DNA of 64,000 bases. Source: Enhygromyxa salina (lineage in GTDB: Bacteria > Myxococcota_A > Polyangia > Nannocystales > Nannocystaceae). The notes beneath the pieces are model-generated. The model had not been told where the DNA came from. It saw nothing but the letters and a program-made list of their open reading frames with translations, and did no database searches. The stretch spans positions 159,363 through 223,362 of the forward strand of contig NZ_PVNL01000042.1 in assembly GCF_002994635.1 (NCBI RefSeq), in the 5' to 3' direction. Made by a program: the position numbers and the translations under genes. How positions within the stretch are numbered: the first letter of the stretch is position 1; the number at the start of each line of letters is the position of its first letter. Shown here one piece after another: positions 29,891 to 41,230 of the stretch.

Positions 29891-31186
29891 ATGCTCACCC
29901 ACGACCCTCGCTCGCTGTTGCTGCTACCGGTGGTGGGCCTGTGCTCGTGCGTCGTGGCGGGCGAGCTCGCGGCCAACGCCGCGCCCGAATCGGGGTTGGG
30001 CGCCAGGCCTGCGCAGTGGCTCGAGGCTGACTCGCCACACCAACCGCTGACCATGGCCGAGGCGGCCTCGCTCAGCGGCCAAGCCTCGCTCGCGGCCGGC
30101 CACTACAGCGCGGCCAACGAGTCCTTGCAGCTCGCGGCGAACCTCCAGCCCGAGCGCGTGGACCTGCGCCTGGCCCGGGTCGACGCGCTGCTTGGGCTGC
30201 GTCAATACGCGGCCGCCAAGCAGCTGCTGGCCGAGCTTCAGGCCGAGTCACCCACGCACACGGTGACGGCGATCGACAGCTATCACGTGCGCACCCACGA
30301 GCTCTCGCGGGCGCAAGGGTTCACCCCCTGCGAGGCAAAGGTCGACCAGGCTCGCCGCCCCCTGACCCGCAACGACGACTTCTTGGCGGCCTGGAACGAC
30401 TTGCGCGGCGGGCTGCCCGACACCCAGCAGATCCCGCTCAGCTCGCTGGATCCGCGCGGTCGGCCTGGGTACCCGCACCATGAGGAGACCCGCGTCCACG
30501 GGGTCCCGTCGAGCGCCGCGCAGGCCCGCGACCTCCTGTGCGGTGAAGGCCTTCAGTGTGAGGCAGACGAGCCCCGACTGGTGCGGCTCGAGATCGGACT
30601 GGAGGCGTCGATCGGCCTGGTCGTCCCCCACGCCGACGGCAGCGTGTCGGTGCTGGCAGACGTGGCCCACCCGAGCTGGACGAGCTGCTGGGACGAGACC
30701 TCGCTGTCGCTCGAGCGCGTGGGCGAGCTGCTGCGCGTGCGGGTCGTGAGCGACACGCGTGAGGAGGTCGACACCTCGGACTGGGCGCTCGGCAGCGCGG
30801 CCGCGCTCGGCTCGGCGGGGGCGAGCTCGGGCTACTACGCTGGCGCCGGGTCATCGGGCTATCAGAGCTCCGGCTCCTCGGGCTATCAGAGCTCCGGCTA
30901 CGCCAGCTCTGGGTATCAGGGCTACGGCTACGGCTACAGCTGTGGCGACGACGGTGGCGACCCCTACTACAGCCCCAACTACGAACCCTACTCCTGCACG
31001 GCCACGCGCACGGTCGAGCGCGACCTGTTCATCAACCTCGCGAGCGGAGAGGTCATCCTCGACATCGTGCGCAGCGGGGCAGCCAGCGGCCAGCTGGGTC
31101 AGGTCACCGTCGAGCACGACCACGTCCGCGTCGACGCCTGCGGGACCACCGACGAGACGCTGAGCCTGAGCTGGACCGAGGCGTGA
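29891..31186 (+). CDS. Lipoprotein with TPR-like segment and Ser/Gly/Tyr repeats
   Basis: The 431-residue protein has a lipoprotein-like signal ('LLLLPVVGLCSC') and a short TPR-like region (residues about 55-120). A Cys-containing domain follows ('ARDLLCGEGLQCE', 'EIGLEASIGLVVPHADGSVSVLADVAHPSW'). A low-complexity stretch around 315-350 repeats 'SSGYQSSG', and a final beta domain ends 'VTVEHDHVRVDACG'. Ser/Gly/Tyr/Gln repeats of this kind can be flexible or adhesive. The family is not recognised. It lies 36 nt after the membrane-anchored TPR gene on the same strand and 29 nt from a convergent gene. Confidence 0.7.
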   Translation: MLTHDPRSLLLLPVVGLCSCVVAGELAANAAPESGLGARPAQWLEADSPHQPLTMAEAASLSGQASLAAGHYSAANESLQLAANLQPERVDLRLARVDALLGLRQYAAAKQLLAELQAESPTHTVTAIDSYHVRTHELSRAQGFTPCEAKVDQARRPLTRNDDFLAAWNDLRGGLPDTQQIPLSSLDPRGRPGYPHHEETRVHGVPSSAAQARDLLCGEGLQCEADEPRLVRLEIGLEASIGLVVPHADGSVSVLADVAHPSWTSCWDETSLSLERVGELLRVRVVSDTREEVDTSDWALGSAAALGSAGASSGYYAGAGSSGYQSSGSSGYQSSGYASSGYQGYGYGYSCGDDGGDPYYSPNYEPYSCTATRTVERDLFINLASGEVILDIVRSGAASGQLGQVTVEHDHVRVDACGTTDETLSLSWTEA

Positions 31187-31215
31187 GCGCGAAACCCCAG
31201 CACTAAACCGCCGCA

Positions 31216-32019
31216 CTAAACCCAGTTCAGCTCGGCCAAGGCCGCCGCCGCCTCGTGCTGGTCATCGTGGTCGTGATCACTGGCGCTCGCTTCACCCAGC
31301 GCAGCGACCGAGGCCCCACCGCCGATGCCCACCCAGTCCAGCGCTGGATCGCCGCTGGCGAGCGCCTCGAGTGAGCGACCGCGGATCTGCTCCCGCTGGG
31401 CGCGGCGATACCCGAGCGCCCACAGCAGCTCGAGCAGGTACAGCGGCAACAACTTGGCGCTGGCCCACCACTCGTCGAGCAGCCCCCACAGCCCGCCGAT
31501 CGGCGTCCACGCCAGCCGCTGCAGCCGAGCTTGCAGCGTGACCGTGGCTGGATCCCCCCAGATGAACTCGCGCACGGGCTGCCAGCGCTGCTGAAAATTA
31601 GCCCGCGGAGGAACGTGCTCTTCGAACAGATGCGAGTAGGCCTGCACGGCCGAGACCGCCGCGACCAAGGTGATCGGCCGAAGAAACCACGCCAGCTCGC
31701 CCCCCGCCACCAAGCCCGCGCACACGTTGGCCACCAGCCACAGCCCCGCGAGCACGGCCAGCACGACGCCCGCCCACAGCCCGCTGCGCAGCTTGACCGC
31801 CATCGCCGTGTACCAGGCCGCGAGCACGGCCAGCAGCACCAGCCCCGCGTTCATGAACATCGAGTCCGGCCCGCCAGTGTGGATGGCGAGCGCGTAGAAC
31901 AGCAGCCCGACGTTGAGCGGAACGCAGACGAGGTGGGTCAGCCACGTGCCCCCAGCGGTGTGGAGCACCTGATTGAGATAGATCTGATAGTCCAGGTTCA
32001 AGAACGTGACGTGCGCCAT
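31216..32019 (-). CDS. Membrane protein, possibly Mpo1/DUF962-like
   Basis: From the ATG at 32019 the protein has 267 residues with about six membrane segments and begins 'MAHVTFLNLDYQIYLNQVLHTAGGTWLTHL'. 'QAYSHLFEEHVPP' in a late helix resembles the His/Glu pattern ('GHxxFE...P') of Mpo1/DUF962 membrane dioxygenase-like proteins, but the match is weak and from memory. The tail is rich in His, Asp and Ala ('SDHDHDDQHE'). The frame is open to 32322, but that extension is lower in G/C and less protein-like, so the internal ATG is preferred. It follows the ferritin-like gene on the same strand. Confidence 0.6.
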   Translation of the reverse strand: MAHVTFLNLDYQIYLNQVLHTAGGTWLTHLVCVPLNVGLLFYALAIHTGGPDSMFMNAGLVLLAVLAAWYTAMAVKLRSGLWAGVVLAVLAGLWLVANVCAGLVAGGELAWFLRPITLVAAVSAVQAYSHLFEEHVPPRANFQQRWQPVREFIWGDPATVTLQARLQRLAWTPIGGLWGLLDEWWASAKLLPLYLLELLWALGYRRAQREQIRGRSLEALASGDPALDWVGIGGGASVAALGEASASDHDHDDQHEAAAALAELNWV

Positions 32020-32352
32020 TGGGGTGACGCCGATGTGGTTGATCGCGCGCGTGAGCGGAGCAGGCTGCTCACCAGGGGCGAACAAGCGGGGCACGCAACG
32101 CCGCCACAGCTGCTCCTCACGGGTCTGTGCGACCAATCGACGCGGCGTCGCCCGAGTCGGCGTCTGGAATTGCGCACACCCCAGCCATGGCCGCTTTCGC
32201 ATTGCTGGAAGTTGCACGTTCACGACGACCACCGACGCCAACCATCTTGCCCGAGGCAATCGTCGTATTACAAGCTCGTTTCTCGCTGGCTGTCGGTCAA
32301 AAAATGCGCATAGTTCCACCATTGACCAATGTGGCTACTCGCGAACGCGCGC

Positions 32353-33267
32353 TCACCCGCCGCGGGTTCGCCAGGCTGCGTCGGGATCGAGACCGAGCGC
32401 GCGCAGCTTCGGGAAGATCTCGGTCTCGAGACAGGAATAGAAGATCACCGCATACTGGTGCTCGGTCAGCACCCCGAGGTTGGGCGCCCCGCGCTCGATG
32501 ATGACCTCGGTCTCGGCGACGTCGGCGATCCGGATCTTGCCGCACACCGAGCGCTCGAACCCGGCGAAATCTGCAGCCAGCTGGGTCTGCAAGCCCGCGC
32601 GGGCGGTCTCGCTCATGCAGGGGAGCAGCAGCGCGAGCGCCTCGAACCCAAACGTCGCGTGCAGGTGTTCGTCGCGGAGGATCTGCCGACTCACGGCCTC
32701 GGCGGTCGGCTCGGTCGTGACCACGACGAGCGCCTCGAGCATCGGCCTGGACAGGGTCTCGCCCAGGCAGCACGCGGTCAGGATCGCGCCCGCCGCCCAG
32801 GCCAGGCGCGGCTCGGGATCCAGGCGCTCGCGGGGGCTCGGCGGATCGCTCCAGGGCGGGCGCGGCTGCGGCCAGCGAAACAGCTTCGGCTCGAGCGTGC
32901 GCCCCTCCGGCCAGATCACCGCGGCCAGCCGCGCGCACAGCTCGGCGTGGCGGACCTCGTCGGTGATCATCCGCGCGAGCACGCCGAGCAGCTCGAGCTC
33001 GACGCAGGCGCTCGCGAGGACCTGGGTGAGCTGGCCAAACTGCTGAACCGAGCCGTGCTCGTTGCGGGCCCGCCCGGCCCACTGCAAGGCCGCCGCGCGG
33101 CGCTGCTCGAGCGACCAGGGCGTAGGATCGAATTGCTCGAAGGCCGGCCAGGGATCTCGGTGGACCTGCTTGCGGTGCGCCCCGCCCAGCCGCTCACCAG
33201 CGGGCGCCAACATCTGCTCAATCGCTCGCGGGACCGCAAGCTCGGCGTCGGGCGCTTGGTCCGACAT
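32353..33267 (-). CDS. Ferritin-like di-iron protein
   Basis: The 304-residue protein is all-helical with two carboxylate/His pairs of a four-helix di-iron bundle: 'VELELLGVLARMITDEVRHAELC' (Glu plus ExxH) and 'LGETL' with 'ILRDEHLHATFGFEAL' (Glu plus DExxH). The fold resembles ferritin-like oxidases such as N-oxygenases. A di-iron oxygenase or oxidase role is plausible, but the substrate is unknown. It starts 6 nt after the stop of the first twin lipoprotein gene (33274-33603), so they are likely co-transcribed. Confidence 0.72.
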   Translation of the reverse strand: MSDQAPDAELAVPRAIEQMLAPAGERLGGAHRKQVHRDPWPAFEQFDPTPWSLEQRRAAALQWAGRARNEHGSVQQFGQLTQVLASACVELELLGVLARMITDEVRHAELCARLAAVIWPEGRTLEPKLFRWPQPRPPWSDPPSPRERLDPEPRLAWAAGAILTACCLGETLSRPMLEALVVVTTEPTAEAVSRQILRDEHLHATFGFEALALLLPCMSETARAGLQTQLAADFAGFERSVCGKIRIADVAETEVIIERGAPNLGVLTEHQYAVIFYSCLETEIFPKLRALGLDPDAAWRTRGG

Positions 33268-33273
33268 CGCGAC

Positions 33274-33603
33274 TCACTGTGGTGCCTGCGCTGTTGTCGG
33301 TACCGTGTTGACCTTCGGGGAGTCGGGCCTCGGCTCCGGATCCGGCTCCGGGCCCTCGTTGACGTAGACCGGCTCGACTGCCTCGGGATCCGGCTCTGGC
33401 CCCTCGTTGGGCCGCGCGACCGGATCCGGCGGCGGGAGCGGATTGACGACCGGCTCCTCGGGCTTGGGCTTGGGCTGCTGCGCCTCCGGGTCTGGCCCGG
33501 GGTTGGAGGTCCGCTCGTCACACCCCCCGGCCCCGAGCGCGAGCGAAGCCGTCAGCAAGCTAGAACCGACGGCGAAAGACAGTCGACGAGGCGGCGTGCT
33601 CAT
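33274..33603 (-). CDS. Pro/Glu-rich lipoprotein, twin A
   Basis: The 109-residue protein has a lipoprotein signal (MSTPPRRLSFAVGSSLLTAS..., 'GAGGC') and a disordered mature part rich in Pro, Glu and Asp that repeats 'NEGPEPDPE' and ends 'VNTVP'. The signal is nearly identical to that of the protein at 33643-33906, so the two arose by duplication. It has its own promoter with the same geometry. It probably acts as an extended envelope linker; nothing indicates an enzyme. Confidence 0.72.
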   Translation of the reverse strand: MSTPPRRLSFAVGSSLLTASLALGAGGCDERTSNPGPDPEAQQPKPKPEEPVVNPLPPPDPVARPNEGPEPDPEAVEPVYVNEGPEPDPEPRPDSPKVNTVPTTAQAPQ

Positions 33604-33609
33604 GCACCC

Positions 33610-33639
33610 ATCATCGCAGCGGCGCGACGCCAACCGCAA
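33610..33639 (-). promoter_or_regulatory. Duplicated promoter of twin lipoprotein A
   Basis: On the minus strand TTGCGG, an 18-bp spacer and GATGAT lie 6 nt before the ATG at 33603. The twin gene has TTGCGT, 18 bp, GATGAT and 6 nt. Confidence 0.5.
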
Positions 33640-33642
33640 GTG

Positions 33643-33906
33643 TCAGGCGTCGGGCACCGTGTTCACGTGCGGGCCGTCCGGCTCCTCGTCCTCGACCTCT
33701 TCGTCTGCGTCTGCATCCACGTCCACATCCACATCGTCGGGCTCGTCGGGCTCGGGCGCCGGTCCCTCGTTGACGTGCACGTCCTCGGGCGGGTGCGCGA
33801 CGTTGACGCTGTTCCCCTTCTCGCAGCCGAGCGTCCCGGAGGCCAGCGACGCCGTCAGCAGGGTGGTTCCAACGGCAAAGCTCAGACGACGCGGTGGCGG
33901 GCTCAT
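33643..33906 (-). CDS. Acidic repeat lipoprotein, twin B
   Basis: The 87-residue protein has the same signal as twin A (MSPPPRRLSFAVGTTLLTAS..., 'GTLGC'), and its mature part contains 'VHVNEGPAPEPDEPDD' followed by an Asp/Val/Glu run (DVDVDVDADADEEVEDEE) and the shared ending 'VNTVP'. It is a tandem duplicate diverged in its acidic repeats. The very high negative charge could bind cations. It stands upstream of twin A (39-nt gap) and downstream of the GAPDH gene on the same strand. Confidence 0.72.
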   Translation of the reverse strand: MSPPPRRLSFAVGTTLLTASLASGTLGCEKGNSVNVAHPPEDVHVNEGPAPEPDEPDDVDVDVDADADEEVEDEEPDGPHVNTVPDA

Positions 33907-33912
33907 GCTTGG

Positions 33913-33942
33913 ATCATCCAACCACGACCCGCCGCCACGCAA
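33913..33942 (-). promoter_or_regulatory. Duplicated promoter of twin lipoprotein B
   Basis: On the minus strand TTGCGT (33937-33942), an 18-bp spacer and GATGAT (33913-33918) lie 6 nt before the ATG at 33906. The geometry is identical to that of twin A. Confidence 0.5.
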
Positions 33943-33968
33943 GCGCTAAAGCTGTGGGCTCGCGGCCC

Positions 33969-34976
33969 CTACTCGCGACCGGCCATGTACACGGCCAGGT
34001 CCACGCAGCGGTTGGCGTAGCCCCACTCGTTGTCGTACCAGCTGAGGATCTTGATCGTGCGCGCGCCGATCGACATGGTGCTGAGGCTGTCGACGATCGA
34101 CGAGTGCGGGTCGCCCACGATGTCGGCCGAGACCAGCTGATCGTCGCTCACGGTCAAGAACCCAGCCATCGGCCCGGCCGCGGCGGCCCGCAGCGCGGCG
34201 TGGACCGCCTCGATCGTCACGTCCTTGGCCAGGTTCGCCACGATGTCGGTGACCGAGCCATCGGGCACGGGCACCCGCAGCGCGATGCCGTCCATCTTGC
34301 CCGCGAGGCTGGGGATCACCTCGGCGGTGGCCACGGCCGCGCCCGTGGAGCTCGGGACGATCGAGACCGCGGCCGCGCGACCACGCCGATAGTCCTTGTC
34401 GGCCGGCTGATCGAGGAGCGCCTGGCTGACCGTGTAGGCGTGGACGGTGGTGATCAGGATCGACTCGACCCCGAAGCTGTCCTCGAGCACCTTGGCGACC
34501 GGCGCCAGGCAGTTGGTCGTGCACGACGCGTTGGACACGACCTGGTGCTTGGCCGGGTCGTAGCTGTCGTGGTTGACGCCCATCACGATCGTCAGATCTG
34601 GGCCCTTGGCCGGGGCCGAGATCACCACCCGCTTGGCCCCACCCGCGAGGTGGCCCGCCGCCGCCTCGCGCTTGGTCAGCACGCCGGTCGCCTCGATCAC
34701 GATGTCGGCCCCCCACTTGCCCCACGGGACCTCGGCGGGGTTGCGGGTCTGGCTGAATGGCACCCGCTGATCGCCAACGATCAGCGCTCCATCCTCGGCG
34801 CGCACGCGCTTGCCGAACCGGCGGTGGACCGAGTCGTACTCGAGCAGGTAGCCAAGGTTGTGAGGGTCGGCGAGATCGTTGATGCCCACCACCTCGATGT
34901 CGTCGCGCTCCGATGCGATGCGGAACACGGAGCGGCCGATGCGTCCAAACCCGTTGATGCCGATGCGAGTCGTCAT
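33969..34976 (-). CDS. gap: Glyceraldehyde-3-phosphate dehydrogenase
   Basis: The 335-residue protein has canonical GAPDH features: the NAD-binding start 'IGINGFGRIGRSVFR', the catalytic 'SNASCTTNCLAP' with Cys at about residue 152, 'GRAAAVSIVPSSTGAA', 'RVPVPDGSVTD' and the C-terminal 'SWYDNEWGYANR'. It oxidises glyceraldehyde-3-phosphate to 1,3-bisphosphoglycerate in glycolysis and the reverse in gluconeogenesis. The residue after the first NAD-binding strand region (about 'GINDLAD') suggests NAD preference. The ATG at 34976 is decided by a TACAAT element 8 nt upstream; the open frame upstream is noncoding. No pgk or tpi is adjacent. Confidence 0.97.
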   Translation of the reverse strand: MTTRIGINGFGRIGRSVFRIASERDDIEVVGINDLADPHNLGYLLEYDSVHRRFGKRVRAEDGALIVGDQRVPFSQTRNPAEVPWGKWGADIVIEATGVLTKREAAAGHLAGGAKRVVISAPAKGPDLTIVMGVNHDSYDPAKHQVVSNASCTTNCLAPVAKVLEDSFGVESILITTVHAYTVSQALLDQPADKDYRRGRAAAVSIVPSSTGAAVATAEVIPSLAGKMDGIALRVPVPDGSVTDIVANLAKDVTIEAVHAALRAAAAGPMAGFLTVSDDQLVSADIVGDPHSSIVDSLSTMSIGARTIKILSWYDNEWGYANRCVDLAVYMAGRE

Positions 34977-34984
34977 GTGGCCGG

Positions 34985-34990
34985 ATTGTA
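34985..34990 (-). promoter_or_regulatory. TACAAT -10 element of gap
   Basis: On the minus strand TACAAT ends 8 nt before the gap ATG. It is the best -10 match in the window and again leaves no room for a leader. Confidence 0.55.
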
Positions 34991-35100
34991 CGCCCACGCG
35001 CGAGCGCAACCCACACCCTCGCGCCATTCGCGGGCTCACGAGCTTCGCAGGGTGGCCCAGAGGTAGCCCAGCCCACCTACCCGCTGCCGCGCGCACGGGT

Positions 35101-35106
35101 TACCGT
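35101..35106 (+). promoter_or_regulatory. TACCGT -10 element before the membrane-protein gene
   Basis: TACCGT ends 7 nt before the ATG at 35114, with no visible ribosome site. Confidence 0.4.
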
Positions 35107-35113
35107 TCGCGAG

Positions 35114-36655
35114 ATGCAGCATTTGGGTCTGCGCGATGTATTTCGGGTCCCCGGCCCCGACGCCAAGGTCGAGGGCTGGCACGTCTCGCCGCTGATCGAT
35201 CTCTCCGCTTACTCGCTCAGCTGGGTGTGGGTGCTGGTTCCGCTGTTGCTGCTCGGGCCGGCGCGTGCCGACTACTTGTTCTGGTATCTGCTCACGATCG
35301 GGCTCACGGATCTGCACCGCCACTTTGGGCTGCCCTACGTGTACCTGGACAGCCAGGTGCGCGGCCGCTATCCGGCCCGGTTCTGGCTGTTTCCCGCGGT
35401 GCTGCTGCTGGCGTGGGCGGCGAGCCCGTACCTGGCCCACAGCAAGCTGGTGCTCAGCCCCGTGGGGGCGTGCGCGCTGGCGGGGCTGCTGGTGTTGCTC
35501 GTGCAGATCTTGCGGCGTGACGGGGGCGAGGCCGGGGTCCCGACCAGCGAGCTCACGACGGTGCTCGGCGGGGCGCTGAGCGCTGCGCTGTTGCTCGACG
35601 TCTGCACCCGCAGCTTGCGGCTCGAGTTCGACGGCGCGTGGTGGTGGTTTGGCGCCGCGCTGTTTACCTCGACGTGGTTCGACTCGCAGCGGATCCGTCG
35701 GGCCGCCGCAGACACGCCAGCCGCCGTCCCACCCAAGGAACAGGCGATCGCCAGCCTCGGCGGACCACGGTTCGCCGCTTCCATGTTGATCGTGGCGCTG
35801 ATGGGGCTCGCGCTGGTGATCCGGCCCTACCTCGAGCGCCATCAAGTCGAGCCAGGGGTGCCGGTCGAGCAGCTGGTCGCGGTGCTCGGCGTGATCGCGG
35901 CGCTGTGGAATTTCTGGCACGTCTACATGCAAAAGTACGGGATCATGCGCCTGTACAACGCCAAGGCCCGGGCCCTCGCCGGCGGCGGCGAGGTCCCGGG
36001 CTGGAATGATCGCGCGCTGGTGCTGTGCTGGCTGCCGCTGTACTTCGCCTACCTCGGCCCGCTGTACCGTGAGATCGCCGTCGACTACTTCGACGACGCG
36101 GCCACCGTCCTGCCGGGTTTCATCGACCTGCTCGAGCAGATCATGCCGGTCAGCTTGCCCGTGACGATCGCCTTCGTGGTCATCGTGCACGCGCTGTGGC
36201 TGCGCGCAGAGTTTAGGGTCAACCGACTGCGCAGCGCCCCGCGGCTGCTGATGGCGATCGGCACCACCGGCCTCGCCGTGTGCTTCTTCGTGTTCGATCC
36301 GGTCAAGGTGTACCTCGCGTTCGCCTTCTCTCACGCCGTGGAGTACTGCGTGTTCGTGTGGGCCTACCAGCGCAAGCGCTACCAGAGCCCGCTCGCGCAC
36401 GAGCCCGTGCTCGGCCGATTGCTGCGACGCCCGCTGTGGTTTTACCTGGGCATGATCTTGGCGTTCGGCGTGGCGCTGTTGCTGCTCAAGTATTGGGGCC
36501 GCTGGATCATGCCCGGAGCCGAGCGCCCCGAACTGTTTGGCTACCGAGCCGCCTACTGGTTGGGGTTTTGGGGCGTGTATCAGTCGCTCGTTCACTTTTA
36601 CTTCGACGGATTTCTATGGAAAATGCGGCTGCCATCCGTACGCGCGAACATTTGA
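35114..36655 (+). CDS. Polytopic membrane protein with conserved-type His motifs
   Basis: The 513-residue protein has about eleven membrane segments. Histidines sit next to membrane helices in motif-like settings: '[15 protein letters not shown]', '[19 protein letters not shown]', '[21 protein letters not shown]' and, near the end, '[15 protein letters not shown]'. Such clusters suggest a membrane metal (perhaps di-iron) centre, as in fatty-acid hydroxylases or Brp/Blh-type proteins, but I cannot assign it to a named family. It is divergent from gap. It is followed by the sigma-54 activator gene, whose promoter lies in the 148-nt gap. Confidence 0.72.
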   Translation: MQHLGLRDVFRVPGPDAKVEGWHVSPLIDLSAYSLSWVWVLVPLLLLGPARADYLFWYLLTIGLTDLHRHFGLPYVYLDSQVRGRYPARFWLFPAVLLLAWAASPYLAHSKLVLSPVGACALAGLLVLLVQILRRDGGEAGVPTSELTTVLGGALSAALLLDVCTRSLRLEFDGAWWWFGAALFTSTWFDSQRIRRAAADTPAAVPPKEQAIASLGGPRFAASMLIVALMGLALVIRPYLERHQVEPGVPVEQLVAVLGVIAALWNFWHVYMQKYGIMRLYNAKARALAGGGEVPGWNDRALVLCWLPLYFAYLGPLYREIAVDYFDDAATVLPGFIDLLEQIMPVSLPVTIAFVVIVHALWLRAEFRVNRLRSAPRLLMAIGTTGLAVCFFVFDPVKVYLAFAFSHAVEYCVFVWAYQRKRYQSPLAHEPVLGRLLRRPLWFYLGMILAFGVALLLLKYWGRWIMPGAERPELFGYRAAYWLGFWGVYQSLVHFYFDGFLWKMRLPSVRANI

Positions 36656-36668
36656 GCGTCAGTCGGGG

Positions 36669-36712
36669 ACTGTCGGTCGTTCTGGTGGACAGTTCAGGAC
36701 CGTCGGACGGTC
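36669..36712. promoter_or_regulatory. Two inverted repeats, candidate enhancer sites for the sigma-54 activator
   Basis: ACTGTC (36669-36674) and GACAGT (36688-36693) are separated by 13 bp. GACCGTC-G-GACGGTC (36698-36712) is a perfect palindrome with 7-bp arms. Both lie about 90-130 bp upstream of the predicted sigma-54 transcription start, where bacterial enhancer-binding proteins usually bind. Confidence 0.5.
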
Positions 36713-36773
36713 GCTGTTCGCCGTCGATCCAGTCGACATCGGGCGAGAACGAGCCGACATCGAGCCGCACACT

Positions 36774-36788
36774 TGGCACCCGCTTTGC
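36774..36788 (+). promoter_or_regulatory. Sigma-54 (-24/-12) promoter
   Basis: TTGGCAC-CCGCT-TTGCT contains a full TGGCAC -24 box (36774-36779) and a TTGC -12 box (36785-36788), with exactly 10 nt between GG and GC. The predicted start is near 36800, directly before the activator gene at 36804. Autoregulation by the enhancer-binding protein is inferred. Confidence 0.7.
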
Positions 36789-36803
36789 TCTGTCTGGCTG
36801 GCG

Positions 36804-38447
<1,644 letters not shown>

Positions 38448-38551
38448 GCTGAGCGCCTGCGATCGAGTCTCCGTGGTCGAGTTTCCTCGAGCGAGTTTCC
38501 TTGATCATGGGGCCCGGCGCCCGCCATCATGGGCGAGACCCGCGAGCGCCG

Positions 38552-38821
38552 ATGCCCACCGTTCACTTCACCGCCAACCTGCAGCGCCACGTCGCCAGCC
38601 CCACGATCGTCGTGGAGGGTGCGACCGTCGGCGAGGTCTTGGCGGCCGTGTTCGAGCAAAACCCGCGGCTGCGTGGCTACGTCGTCGACGAGCAGGGCGC
38701 GGTCCGCAAACACATGAACGTGTTCATCGACGGCGTTCAGCTGCGCGATCGTGCTGGCACGAGCGACGCGGTCACACCCGAGTCCGAGATCTACGTGATC
38801 CAGGCCCTGTCCGGAGGTTGA
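38552..38821 (+). CDS. MoaD/ThiS-like ubiquitin-fold protein
   Basis: The 89-residue protein has the beta-grasp pattern ('VHFTANLQRHVASP', 'VEGATVGEVLAAVFEQNPRLRGYVVDEQGAVRKHMNVFIDG') and the diagnostic C-terminal Gly-Gly that is adenylated or thiocarboxylated for sulfur transfer. No molybdopterin or thiamine gene is adjacent. The next gene, a BNR-repeat protein, starts 4 nt after the stop and its GGAGG ribosome site lies inside the Gly-Gly codons, so the two are tightly coupled. In my memory this MoaD-like plus BNR pair recurs in other bacteria, but its role is unknown. Confidence 0.85.
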   Translation: MPTVHFTANLQRHVASPTIVVEGATVGEVLAAVFEQNPRLRGYVVDEQGAVRKHMNVFIDGVQLRDRAGTSDAVTPESEIYVIQALSGG

Positions 38822-38825
38822 GTTC

Positions 38826-39947
<1,122 letters not shown>

Positions 39948-40526
39948 ACCGGGGATAAAAAGCGAGAAAAGCGAAGCGTTCCCCCAGCTGGACCCCGACC
40001 TCGAGCCCGAGCGAAGCGAGGGTGGCGACCCGCGCGGAGGCGCAGCCGAGCACGGGTCGCGTCGGGTTCGCCTGGGGGTAAAATAGTTCGCCTGGGGGTA
40101 AAAAAGAGCGAAGCGTTCCCCCAGGTGGACCCGACCTCGAGCCCGAGCGAAGCGAGGGTGGCGACCCGCGCGGAGGCGCAGCCGAGCACGGGTCGCGTCG
40201 GGTTCGCCTGGGGGTAAAATAGTTCGCCTGGGGGTAAAAAAGAGCGAAGCGTTCCCCCAGGTGGACCCGACCTCGAGCCCGAGCGAAGCGAGGGTGGCGA
40301 CCCGCGCGGAGGCGCAGCCGAGCACGGGTCGCGTCGGGTTCGCCTGGGGGTAAAACAGTTCGCCTGGGGGTAAAACAGTTCGCCTGGGGGTAAAACAGTT
40401 CGCCTGGGGGTTAAGTAGCAACGGGATCCGTCGCACTTGGCGAGCGGATCCCGTAGCAGTCGAGAAGAGTCGCGGCCAACCTCGAGCCCGCGGAGCGGAC
40501 AGGATCTGCGCGACGAAGAAGAGGGC
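39948..40526. repeat. Tandem array of 136-bp units with 20-bp sub-repeats
   Basis: Between the convergent ends of the BNR gene and a lipoprotein gene lie three near-identical units, beginning at 39971, 40108 and 40244 (periods 137 and 136 bp). Each starts GCGAAGCGTTCCCCCAG and ends in copies of a 20-bp unit (GTTCGCCTGGGGGTAAAA plus 2 nt). There are two copies in units 1 and 2 (40066, 40086; 40202, 40222) and four after unit 3 (40338, 40358, 40378, 40398). CCTGGGGG and CCCCCAGG are complementary and can fold into 8-bp stems around the unit boundary. No gene is supported here. It may act as a bidirectional terminator or be a REP-like element that expanded in place. Confidence 0.85.
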
Positions 40527-40844
40527 TTATTCGGCCTTCTTCTCCTCCTCCTTCTCCTCGCACTTCATCATGCCTTCCATGTTGGTCGCAGCCATGACGC
40601 ACTTGATCTGCTTGTTGTAAGCGTCGGCGCCCTTCTTCTCTTTTTCCTTGTCGAGATCGGCCACGCACTTCTCGGTGTACTTCTTGACTTCCTCGTCCGT
40701 GGGGGCCTTGGCGCCTTCGGCGTCACCCATCTCTTTTTTCATGATGTCCATGACGTGGTTGCACACGTCCTCGTTGGACGGGGTGCAGGCGGCGAGGAAG
40801 GGAGTGAGGGCGGCGAGCGCCAGGAACTTGTGGAACGTCTTCAT
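40527..40844 (-). CDS. Small charged lipoprotein, unknown
   Basis: The 105-residue protein has a lipoprotein signal (MKTFHKFLAL..., 'FLAAC') and a helical, Lys/Glu-rich mature part with four further cysteines ('EDVCNHVMDIMKKEMGD', 'YTEKCVADLDKE', 'IKCVMAATN', 'MKCEEKEEE'), probably two disulfides bridging a helical hairpin. The pattern recalls small myxobacterial secreted proteins with paired Cys; the function is unknown. The frame is open far upstream, but the signal peptide fixes the ATG at 40844. Confidence 0.75.
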   Translation of the reverse strand: MKTFHKFLALAALTPFLAACTPSNEDVCNHVMDIMKKEMGDAEGAKAPTDEEVKKYTEKCVADLDKEKEKKGADAYNKQIKCVMAATNMEGMMKCEEKEEEKKAE

Positions 40845-41230
40845 GGTGGGAACCTGTCGGGTTGGATCGGTAGGAGTTCGCGTTCCGGGATCTGACGATC
40901 CGTCGAGCCCGAGCACTCTCCTTGGAGCGGCGAGGGTCCCCAGCAAACGCTCCGCTTGCAAGCGAATTCTGCGGAGAATGATCACTTTCCGCGCGCGCCG
41001 TGCCGTTGAATGCCCCAGTGGTGGTGCCTGAAACCGCACCAATCGCCGCAAGATCGGGTTCTGCGCGGTCTGGCACGGTATCGGCAGGTCGGGGCCGCCG
41101 GGGCCACTGAGGGCCCCTACATTTACAAATTTGCGTCGCGCGGAGGGGGGCGGCTGCGCCGTCACACGCGGGAAAGCGGAGCCAGCGCCCGATGAATTCG
41201 GCCGCCGAAGCGATCTCTTCGGGACCCCCC
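40845..41230. other. Intergenic region, no gene seen
   Basis: This 386-nt stretch contains the upstream region of the small lipoprotein gene. An AT-rich patch (CTACATTTACAAATTTG, near 41116) and several short GC-rich inverted repeats are present. A chance sigma-54-like sequence at 41071-41085 points away from any gene. I see no RNA gene or credible ORF. Confidence 0.4.

Noticed and set aside
41071..41085. Sigma-54-like sequence TGGCACGGTATCGGC
   Set aside because: The GG-N10-GC spacing is right but the -12 box is poor, and no plus-strand gene follows for almost 4 kb.
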